Source: Bacteroidota bacterium (GTDB lineage: Bacteria > Bacteroidota > Bacteroidia > Chitinophagales > JADIYW01). Taken from it: 62,287 nt of DNA. Of this stretch, positions 1-7,180 are shown piece after piece; positions within the stretch are counted from its first letter, which is position 1, and every line of letters begins with the position of its first letter. The position numbers and the translations under genes are program-made. The DNA is taken from the NCBI GenBank assembly GCA_028288625.1, contig JAQBNI010000090.1:1-62287 (forward strand), given 5' to 3'. The notes beneath the pieces are model-generated. The model did no database searches, was not told where the DNA came from, and saw only the letters and a list, made by a program, of their open reading frames with translations.

Positions 1-962
1 TTTTGTGTGTCTTTTGCTGTACGCATCATTTCATCCAACGCATATCTTTCGGCAAAGGATCCCATCACGTTTAACACCAGCACACCGCTGAAAAGACCGA
101 CTACAACAAACAGTGGCGTTGCGATCGCTTTTATAAACGGGCTTTTAATATTGTGTCTTCCTCTTGCAAATACCCATACAGCCAATGCAGGTGCAAATGA
201 AAGAATGATATAAACTTTGATTACTATTAAAATATAAACATTGATCCCGACAAGAAATACATTCACAAGAATATTCTTTCTTTTAAATACAATATTATAA
301 ACGGAATTTACCAGTATTCCTAAAGCGCCTATGCAAAATGAATCTTTCATTAATCCCGTTCCCCAAAAGCATAATGAAGGAATAAACAGGCAGGAGAATG
401 CAATTTCTTTTTCAAGGTGCGGATAAAGTTCCTGGAACACTTTAAACAATCGCCAGCAGCCTACAAATGCATACAAAGTAAACATCGTTGAGATAACTAA
501 GAAACTGCTGAAACAAAAGTAGCTTAAAAACAATCCGATTCTGATGATGTTTGCCGTTGCGCCGTCAAACATGTAAACCCCGCAATCATACGCCTGGCTG
601 CATAACCACTTTCTCGATTCAAAATCTGTGGGATCAAAAACAACTTTGAAAAAGAGTTGCGGGTTCTGAAACAGAAGAGGCTTTAAATATAATATGTGGT
701 AAAAATATACAATTGTATCGCCTCCTTTATAATATAGGTCGTACATCAATGCAGTGAGAACGGTACATATCAGCCTAATATATAAAGCCCTTAAAAAATA
801 TTTTCCATAAATGGGATCTGCGCTTTTTGTTTTCGCATAATTTGTGAAAAACCGAATAACGATATAAGCAAAAATCGGAACAGTTATTATGTCAATGACA
901 AAAAATAACGGCTGGTGACGGTCGCGAACGAAATATGGAAATATTTCAAATAATAAAGTCAT
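1..962 (-). CDS. Wzy/EpsG-like polysaccharide membrane protein, 3' part cut off by window edge
   Basis: Reading the minus strand from the ATG at 962-960 gives 320 codons with no stop, running off the left edge. The product is a polytopic membrane protein with many hydrophobic segments. It has an N-terminal MTLLFEIFPYFVRDRHQP start and, about two thirds along, a segment reading FWGTGLMKDSF. Motifs of the form FWxSGxxKD are common in O-antigen/exopolysaccharide polymerase-like (EpsG/Wzy) membrane proteins of Bacteroidota; that family link is from memory of the motif, not from a search. It is divergent from the glycan operon starting at 1079, which fits a surface-polysaccharide role. It could also be another polytopic glycan protein. 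The gene is clearly real; the exact family is uncertain. Confidence 0.65.
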   Translation of the reverse strand, partial: MTLLFEIFPYFVRDRHQPLFFVIDIITVPIFAYIVIRFFTNYAKTKSADPIYGKYFLRALYIRLICTVLTALMYDLYYKGGDTIVYFYHILYLKPLLFQNPQLFFKVVFDPTDFESRKWLCSQAYDCGVYMFDGATANIIRIGLFLSYFCFSSFLVISTMFTLYAFVGCWRLFKVFQELYPHLEKEIAFSCLFIPSLCFWGTGLMKDSFCIGALGILVNSVYNIVFKRKNILVNVFLVGINVYILIVIKVYIILSFAPALAVWVFARGRHNIKSPFIKAIATPLFVVVGLFSGVLVLNVMGSFAERYALDEMMRTAKDTQ

Positions 963-1078
963 TCAATCACTATAAACTGAAAAATATTCTTTTTTACGGT
1001 TTACAAATTTATCGAATAAAAAGCATTAATGATAACTTTCTATGCCGTAGTTACAGGAGGTTTGGCATTTTGAAATAA

Positions 1079-2236
1079 ATGGATTATAGTGTAATTTTAC
1101 AGCACATGAGCGTAAATTTATTTGCTTATTTTAAAAACTTAAATGGATTGAGATTCATTGCAGCTTTCCTGGTGATTATCCATCACATCGAACAGTTCAA
1201 ACATTTATTTCAGTATCCAGGCTATGTTTATCACTCACAAATTGATTCATTGGGTGATATAGGTGTTATTATCTTCTTTGTTCTAAGTGGGTTCCTGATC
1301 ACATACATCTTATTAAAAGAAAAAGATATTAAGAAAGATATCGGGTTATTGTCTTTTTACATGAAAAGGATATTGAGGATATGGCCATTATATTTTTTAG
1401 TGATCATTCTGGGGTTGTTTGTTTTTAACCGAATTCCATTTTTCAGCCAGCATCCGATTTACAGCGACTTCTCCCGCGGTTATTCAACAAAGATCTTATT
1501 GTTCTTTTTAATTTTGCCGAATATTGTTATCCAGACTTATGGCATTACCCCGCTGATCGCACAGTCCTGGTCGATCGGAGTGGAAGAACAATTCTATCTT
1601 TTCTGGCCACTATTAATGAAAACATTCAGCAGGTCTTTGTACGTGATCATATTGGTATGGTTCTTTTCCATTTCTGCAACATTGTTAAGCTGGTATCTTC
1701 CTTCCCACCATCTTATTCATAGCCCCGTTGTATTAAAGTATTGTGATTTTATTAAATTATATTTATACAACTTTAAAATAAATTGTATGGCGATCGGAGG
1801 AATTGGTGCGCATATATTGTTTTATAACAACCGTACATTGCTTAATATTATCTATCACAAAATGACACAGATCACAGCTTATATTGCGGCAATAGTAATT
1901 CTCGCGATCGGCGTACCCACAACTACAGTGAACGAACAAATTATTAGTCTCGTAAGTATAGTGATCATCCTTAATTTATCTTCTAATACGCATTCGTTGC
2001 TCAGTTTAGAAAATAAGATCCTGAATTACCTGGGAAAAATTTCTTATGGCGTTTATATGTTTCACCCGCTTTGTATTTTTATTACCTTGAGGGTTTTATT
2101 CAGATCAAATTTGCTGCATAATAATGTTTTCGACAATGTATTTATTTATACGATATCCATCCTGCTGACGATATTGTTGTCCGCAGCATCATACCGCTTT
2201 TATGAAAGTAAATTCCTTAAGTTAAAACCAAGATAA
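1079..2236 (+). CDS. Membrane O-acyltransferase, acyltransferase_3 (OafA/YrhL) family
   Basis: 385-residue polytopic protein of the acyltransferase_3 family, which moves acetyl or other acyl groups onto sugars of surface glycans. The family signature is visible near the N-terminus: LNGLRFIAAFLVIIHH, with the conserved Arg and His pair, then FFVLSGFLITY. Further on, SWSIGVEEQFYLFWPLL is the typical second conserved block. Around ten hydrophobic segments follow, with the late GKISYGVYMFHP motif. The length is usual for single-domain members without the periplasmic SGNH domain. It is the first gene of a tight operon of sugar-modifying genes, and only 5 bases separate it from the next gene. An in-frame ATG nine codons in (1106) is an alternative start. 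The acceptor sugar cannot be told from sequence. Confidence 0.9.
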   Translation: MDYSVILQHMSVNLFAYFKNLNGLRFIAAFLVIIHHIEQFKHLFQYPGYVYHSQIDSLGDIGVIIFFVLSGFLITYILLKEKDIKKDIGLLSFYMKRILRIWPLYFLVIILGLFVFNRIPFFSQHPIYSDFSRGYSTKILLFFLILPNIVIQTYGITPLIAQSWSIGVEEQFYLFWPLLMKTFSRSLYVIILVWFFSISATLLSWYLPSHHLIHSPVVLKYCDFIKLYLYNFKINCMAIGGIGAHILFYNNRTLLNIIYHKMTQITAYIAAIVILAIGVPTTTVNEQIISLVSIVIILNLSSNTHSLLSLENKILNYLGKISYGVYMFHPLCIFITLRVLFRSNLLHNNVFDNVFIYTISILLTILLSAASYRFYESKFLKLKPR

Positions 2237-2241
2237 TTTTT

Positions 2242-3159
2242 ATGCTTCTTTCTGTTGTGTCGCCGGTATATAATGCAGAGATGCATATAAATGATTTTGT
2301 TACGGAAGTTGAAAAAAATATTTCTTCTATAACAAGTGATTATGAAATTATTTTAGTGGATGATTTCAGCCGTGATCATTCATGGCAAAAAATACTTGAA
2401 ATTTGTGCAGTGAATAATAAAGTAAAGGGAATAAAATTAAGCAGGAATTTCGGACAGCATTACGCAATTACGGCAGGACTCGACAGCACCACGGGAGAAA
2501 AGGTCGTGGTGATGGATTGCGATCTGCAGGATGATCCCACGCAAATAACGAATCTGTATAAAAAATGCCTCGAAGGATTTGATGTAGTGCTGGCAAGAAG
2601 AATAGATCGAAAGGATAATTTTACGAAAAAGATATCTTCCAAATTATTCTGGAAATCGCTTGGTTACTTAACAGGAACAGACATAGATCACACTATAGCT
2701 AACTTTGGTATTTACAGCAGGAATGTAATTGATGCGGTGTGCTCGCTGCGCGAATCTATTCGCTTTTTCCCGTCGATGATCTTGTGGGTTGGGTTCAGTA
2801 AAACAACGATTGATGTTGAACATAAAGAACGCAGATCGGGTAAAAGCGGGTATAATTATTCAAGAATGTTTAAGCTTGCGCTCGATGTAATGCTTGCATA
2901 TTCCGATAAGCCCATACGCATCGTCATCAAAACCGGTTTTGTAATTTCCTTCATCTCTTTGTTGTTAGGCATCTACTATTTTATATTAAATGTTACGCAC
3001 CGCATCATCGTTCCGGGGTATACAAGTATTATTATTTCCATCTGGTTTTTAGGGGGATTGATCATCCTGATCCTGGGTATTATCGGATTATATATCGGTA
3101 AAACATTTGAAGGGGTAAAGAACAGACCGATTTACATTGTAGAAAAGAAGATCAACTAA
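2242..3159 (+). CDS. Polyprenol-phosphate glycosyltransferase, GT2 (DPMS/GtrB/ArnC type)
   Basis: 305-residue GT2 enzyme. Residues 1-210 form the GT-A catalytic domain: VSPVYNAE at the start, LVDDFSRD near 39-45, and the metal-binding MDCDLQDDP around 91-99. After that come two transmembrane segments (about 225-250 and 262-290), the arrangement of GtrB, ArnC and bacterial dolichol-phosphate-mannose-synthase-like enzymes. These transfer a sugar from a nucleotide donor to undecaprenyl phosphate at the inner membrane, making a lipid-linked donor for a GT-C enzyme. Such a GT-C enzyme is encoded in the same operon (4974-6485), and a 4-amino-sugar aminotransferase and acetyltransferase lie between them. 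The stop overlaps the next ATG by one base. Sugar specificity is inferred from context only. Confidence 0.88.
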   Translation: MLLSVVSPVYNAEMHINDFVTEVEKNISSITSDYEIILVDDFSRDHSWQKILEICAVNNKVKGIKLSRNFGQHYAITAGLDSTTGEKVVVMDCDLQDDPTQITNLYKKCLEGFDVVLARRIDRKDNFTKKISSKLFWKSLGYLTGTDIDHTIANFGIYSRNVIDAVCSLRESIRFFPSMILWVGFSKTTIDVEHKERRSGKSGYNYSRMFKLALDVMLAYSDKPIRIVIKTGFVISFISLLLGIYYFILNVTHRIIVPGYTSIIISIWFLGGLIILILGIIGLYIGKTFEGVKNRPIYIVEKKIN

Positions 3160-3869
3160 TGAAGATATTGCCGGTGATATGGGATTCCGAATTTTTTGGT
3201 TTGAAGATCGGAAAAATAGATCCATCAGAATTTAATAAGGATGATTTTGAATCACAAAAAAATAATTTCGATCTCATTTATTTATTTGAATCTCCCGGCT
3301 CACCACTCAATAAAGATATTGTAGCTATCAATGCTCATCTTGTGGACGAAAAGAAAACATACGTTAAACAAGTTGACAGTAATATAAAGATGGATAAACA
3401 CATTAATGTCTATACATCATTAACGCCTGATCAAAACTTAACCCGGCTTTCTTTGCAAAGCGGTATTTATTCGAGGTTTAAGCTGGATAAGAATTTTGCG
3501 CCGGGTGCTTATGAAAAATTATACGGCGAATGGATCAAAAAATCGTGTAATAAATCGATGTCGCTTTGTGTATTGGTATATGGAAATGAAAATGATCCGC
3601 AAGGATTTATTACTATAGCTGAAAGAAACGGTGAAGCACAAATAGGATTAATTGCGGTAGATGATAGTTCGAGAGGTAAGGGCATCGGGAAAAAATTGAT
3701 CACTGCGGCGGAATATACAGCAGAAAATTATAACTTTGGTTCTCTTAAAGTTGTTACGCAGGGTGCAAACACGGATGCCTGCAAATTATACGAGAAATGC
3801 GGGTTCACTCTTGATCATGCAATAAACATATATCATTACTGGAACAAAGACAATGCACATACCCTTTAA
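3159..3869 (+). CDS. wecD: WecD-like GNAT sugar N-acetyltransferase
   Basis: 236 residues. The N-terminal WDSEFFGLKIGKI motif is typical of WecD/RffC-type TDP-fucosamine acetyltransferases. The C-terminal half is a GNAT fold with the acetyl-CoA loop SSRGKGIGKKL and the late GANTDACKLYEKCGF. WecD acetylates the 4-amino group of dTDP-4-amino-4,6-dideoxygalactose to give dTDP-Fuc4NAc. The next gene encodes the matching aminotransferase and overlaps this one by 17 bases, so the pair is almost certainly translated together. The overall layout, including YEKLYGEWIKKS before the GNAT core, resembles E. coli RffC in gene order and motif order. A related amino-sugar acetyltransferase with another hexose is possible. 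Confidence 0.78.
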   Translation: MKILPVIWDSEFFGLKIGKIDPSEFNKDDFESQKNNFDLIYLFESPGSPLNKDIVAINAHLVDEKKTYVKQVDSNIKMDKHINVYTSLTPDQNLTRLSLQSGIYSRFKLDKNFAPGAYEKLYGEWIKKSCNKSMSLCVLVYGNENDPQGFITIAERNGEAQIGLIAVDDSSRGKGIGKKLITAAEYTAENYNFGSLKVVTQGANTDACKLYEKCGFTLDHAINIYHYWNKDNAHTL

Positions 3870-4977
3870 TAAACCATCTATTTCAGGAAATGAAATGGCT
3901 TATATACAGCAAGCGGTAGAATCGGGAAAGATCTCCGGCGACGGCATGTTTACAAAAAAATGCCATAAATTTTTTGAAGAAAGATTCGGTTTTAAAAAAG
4001 CTTTATTAACTACTTCCTGCACGGATGCCCTGGAAATGGCAGCTATCCTGATCAATATCCGGGAAGGTGATGAAGTGATATTGCCTTCTTATACATTTGT
4101 TTCTACTGCAAATGCTTTCGTACTCAGAGGCGCAAAATTAATTTTTGCCGACAGCCGTAAAGATCATCCGGGCATGGATGAAGCGCTGATTGAATCGTTG
4201 ATCACAGAAAAGACAAAAGCGATCGTTGTTGTACATTATGCTGGTGTTGCCTGCGATATGGACATCATTATGCAGCTTGCTGAAAAACATAATCTCTACA
4301 TTATTGAAGATGCCGCGCAAGGTATCGACAGCTATTATAAAAATAAGCCATTGGGTAGTATAGGGCATTTAGCATCGTTCTCATTTCACGAAACAAAAAA
4401 TATTATTTCGGGCGAAGGTGGAATGCTTACCATCAACGATGAACAATTTAAAGAGCGCGCAGAAATAGTAAGAGAAAAAGGAACAAACAGGAGTAAATTT
4501 TTCAGAGGGGAGGTTGATAAATATAATTGGGTAGATATCGGATCTTCATATTTACCGTCAGATATAATCGCGGCATTTTTATATGCCCAGTTGGAAAACC
4601 TGGAGAAGATACAGGATAAGAGAAAGCTCATATGGGAAACGTATATGGAAGAGTTAAAGGTGTTGAAAGATGTAGTGCAGCTTCCTGTAATTCCTGATTA
4701 TGCCACTAACAACGCGCATATGTTTTACCTGGTTTGTAAAAATATTGAACAGCGCGATGCATTGATCAATTATCTTAAGGAAAAGAATATACACACCGTT
4801 TTCCATTATATAAGTCTGCACAATAGCCCTTTTTATAAAGATATACATGGCGACCGCAGGTTGCCTTTAAGTGATTTTTATTCTGAAGGATTGCTGCGGC
4901 TCCCGCTGTATTATGAATTGGAAATTGACCAGGTCAAAGCGGTTTCAAAAAGTATTTTATCTTTTTTTAAGGTATGA
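3853..4977 (+). CDS. wecE: dTDP-4-amino-4,6-dideoxygalactose transaminase (WecE/RffA)
   Basis: 374-residue PLP-dependent DegT/DnrJ/EryC1 aminotransferase. It follows enterobacterial WecE closely in block after block: IPFNKPSISGNEMAY at the N-terminus, GDEVILPSYTFVSTANAFVL around 72-91, VHYAGVACDMD near 127-137, IEDAAQG near 151-157, and the PLP lysine in FHETKN at about residue 182, followed by REKGTNRSKFFRGEVDKY. WecE converts dTDP-4-keto-6-deoxyglucose to the 4-amino-galacto sugar using glutamate. With the overlapping WecD-like gene it would supply dTDP-Fuc4NAc. The upstream TDP-glucose enzymes (RmlA, RmlB) are not in this window. The stop codon overlaps the next start as ATGA, indicating translational coupling. 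Confidence 0.92.
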   Translation: MHIPFNKPSISGNEMAYIQQAVESGKISGDGMFTKKCHKFFEERFGFKKALLTTSCTDALEMAAILINIREGDEVILPSYTFVSTANAFVLRGAKLIFADSRKDHPGMDEALIESLITEKTKAIVVVHYAGVACDMDIIMQLAEKHNLYIIEDAAQGIDSYYKNKPLGSIGHLASFSFHETKNIISGEGGMLTINDEQFKERAEIVREKGTNRSKFFRGEVDKYNWVDIGSSYLPSDIIAAFLYAQLENLEKIQDKRKLIWETYMEELKVLKDVVQLPVIPDYATNNAHMFYLVCKNIEQRDALINYLKEKNIHTVFHYISLHNSPFYKDIHGDRRLPLSDFYSEGLLRLPLYYELEIDQVKAVSKSILSFFKV

Positions 4978-6485
4978 AGAAAGAGCACCGTAAAATAGCG
5001 ATCTGTTTATTGATTATTTCTTTATGCTATACTTATCTCGTTAACTGTGTGAATATACACCACATAAAAAAAGAGAACCCCCAGAATCTTCAGAATAACG
5101 CACGCAGTCTTGTATACAATTCAACTATTTATTCTATAGATAATTACTGGTACGTAAATAATATTAAGAATTTTATTTCTTCAGGACGCTTTACTGTTGA
5201 CACGACAAAAAAGAATTATGAAGTAAGACGAACTCCCGTTTATCCAATATTTTACGGATTGCATTATATGGCATTCGGAGAAGAAAAGAGTTATTATTTC
5301 ATCAGGTTTACGCAGGCAATTATTCTTGCATTAGCTACAGTGTTTTTATTTTTCGCAGTTTTTAATTTCACTCAGAATAAATACATTTCTCTTGGGGCTG
5401 CCTTATTATACTGCCTTCAACCCGGGGTTGCCATCAGCGCATATTTCACAAATTCAGAATCATTAAGTTCTGAGCTGGTTTGTTTCCTGTTGTATTCACT
5501 GTCATTATGCAAACTGCAGCCGGAAAATAAAAAAAGATGGTTATTCTTCGGATTTCTTTTTGCACTTGGGGCATTATGCAGACCTACAGTTATATTCCTG
5601 GCGCCTTCCTGTTTGTTTGCTGTTTTATATTTTAACAGATGGGATTTAAAGAAAAGTATTTTTTCCGCAATATTATTTTGCTTTGGTGCAGCGGTATTGT
5701 TTTTGCCATGGACCATCAGGAATTATTTTGTTACTAATGGTGATGTTGTTCTTTTAGAAAAATATTACGGCGATCCGATGGATTATGGAATGCCGAATAT
5801 TTATTTGCGGAAGTGGATAGCCTGCTGGATAAATCCTGCAGATTATTCTTCGGAAAGGATCTCAAACACGATGCGCGCTAATATCGCATTAAACGAACCT
5901 GCTGCAAAAGAAGCGGTAGTTGATTCTTTGATCTCCGCCTTGCCTCCGAAAGCATACATCGGCAACCATAAGCCGGAAATCAGGAAAGCATATCTTGATA
6001 TTTATGAATTTTACCGCGTTAAGCATTTTGCACAGCAATCGAATACGGATTCTATCGAGACAGTTGCTTCAAACAACCTCCGTCAATTAAAAACAAATTT
6101 TATAAAAAGATCGCCGTTAGACTATTATATCATTACACCGATATTATTTGCGAAGAGCGTTATCTTCCAAAGCAATTCAACGTCATTAAGTTTTGTAGAT
6201 AATTATCACGGAGATTGCCTGAAGATCTTCATAAAAGGAATTTTGTATCTCATAAATGTATTATCCTTTCTCTCCGTTTTTTTCTTATTATTTTATTTGA
6301 GAAAGTATGCAGATATATACTGGCTGTCCGTTTTATATATTGCGTGCACTTTTTTTGTGATCATTTATATCCTTCAGTATTTCGAGAACCGGTACACGGT
6401 TCCGCTGTATCCTTTTATGTACACTTTGCTGTCAGTAAGTATTTATGAAATGTATGTGCTTGTGAGGAAGTGGTTAAACTTCTAA
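4974..6485 (+). CDS. GT-C family membrane glycosyltransferase (PMT/ArnT-like, GT39-type)
   Basis: 503-residue polytopic protein with a first transmembrane segment near residues 7-23 and about ten more. The loop reading RRTPVYPIFYG is the GT39/PMT-like motif after the first membrane span. Enzymes of this clan use polyprenyl-phosphate sugars at the periplasmic face and transfer them to lipid A, O-antigen, teichoic acids or proteins. The operon contains a GT2 that could make such a donor, and the start overlaps the wecE stop (ATGA). The C-terminal 100 residues are again membrane-spanning. Its last 12 bases overlap the convergent CBS gene. The acceptor is unknown; ArnT-like lipid A modification and protein or O-antigen glycosylation are all open. 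Confidence 0.8.
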   Translation: MKKEHRKIAICLLIISLCYTYLVNCVNIHHIKKENPQNLQNNARSLVYNSTIYSIDNYWYVNNIKNFISSGRFTVDTTKKNYEVRRTPVYPIFYGLHYMAFGEEKSYYFIRFTQAIILALATVFLFFAVFNFTQNKYISLGAALLYCLQPGVAISAYFTNSESLSSELVCFLLYSLSLCKLQPENKKRWLFFGFLFALGALCRPTVIFLAPSCLFAVLYFNRWDLKKSIFSAILFCFGAAVLFLPWTIRNYFVTNGDVVLLEKYYGDPMDYGMPNIYLRKWIACWINPADYSSERISNTMRANIALNEPAAKEAVVDSLISALPPKAYIGNHKPEIRKAYLDIYEFYRVKHFAQQSNTDSIETVASNNLRQLKTNFIKRSPLDYYIITPILFAKSVIFQSNSTSLSFVDNYHGDCLKIFIKGILYLINVLSFLSVFFLLFYLRKYADIYWLSVLYIACTFFVIIYILQYFENRYTVPLYPFMYTLLSVSIYEMYVLVRKWLNF

Positions 6486-7133
6486 GTATTTCATGAGGCT
6501 GTCAAAGCGCTCTTTTAGCTGAACTTCATATTCTGATTGATGAAGTACTGCAACTACTGTGTAGCGGTATCTTTCAAAGGCAAGCTGTATATCCTTCAGG
6601 TCATTTTTGTTGATCTTTAAAGATATTTGCATGTAATTCTGATTGACAGAACTCGCCATCATACAATGCAGGATCATTGCATTATTGGATTCAACAATCT
6701 TAGATATCTCCGTTAAAGAATAATCTTTCGTTTCAAGCTCTAAAACGATAATACCTCCGCTTGTTGTCAGCGAGGAATTTAATACCAGCGTATCCAGTAA
6801 TTTTTTTGCAGAAGTTATCCCGATGTATTCATTCTCTATATTCACGACGGGAAGGAAATAGGTAGAATATTGTATTGAATATTTTAATACATCAAAGAAG
6901 TGTGTTCCTTCTGTAATTTTTTGCTGTGAAAAATTTTCTTTTAGTCCGCTTATCGCTAATTCGTCATCACATTCCAGTAAAACTTTTTCACTAACTGTTC
7001 CGAGGAAAATATCATTTTCAACTACAGCAAGAGCGTCTGTTTTAAACTCTTCCATCAGGTTGAGTACATAAGCTACTGTATCCGTCGGGCGGATAAAAGG
7101 AATCGAAGTATCTATGCAATCCTGTGAAAACAA
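6474..7133 (-). CDS. CBS-pair and ACT-like small-molecule sensor protein
   Basis: 219-residue soluble protein. Residues 1-110 look like two CBS motifs (IPFIRPTDTVAYVLNLMEE, then FLGTVSEKVLL, and STYFLPVVNIENEYIGITS), the unit that binds adenosyl ligands. Residues 125-200 read as an ACT-like regulatory domain (GGIIVLELETKDYSLTEISKIVES). Proteins of this make-up are widespread in Bacteroidota, but I know of no firm assigned job. It converges on the GT-C gene and overlaps its 3' end by 12 bases, and it is probably transcribed alone. The function is likely ligand-responsive regulation; no partner is evident next to it. Confidence 0.75.
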   Translation of the reverse strand: MFSQDCIDTSIPFIRPTDTVAYVLNLMEEFKTDALAVVENDIFLGTVSEKVLLECDDELAISGLKENFSQQKITEGTHFFDVLKYSIQYSTYFLPVVNIENEYIGITSAKKLLDTLVLNSSLTTSGGIIVLELETKDYSLTEISKIVESNNAMILHCMMASSVNQNYMQISLKINKNDLKDIQLAFERYRYTVVAVLHQSEYEVQLKERFDSLMKYLEV

Positions 7134-7180
7134 GGTGTTGATTTTATGTAAATGTATAAAATAAATATATCCCCCGCAGG

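Noticed and set aside
7-213. 68-codon plus-strand frame at the left edge
   Set aside because: It lies over the long minus-strand membrane-protein frame, which is open for 320 codons with a typical hydrophobic composition.
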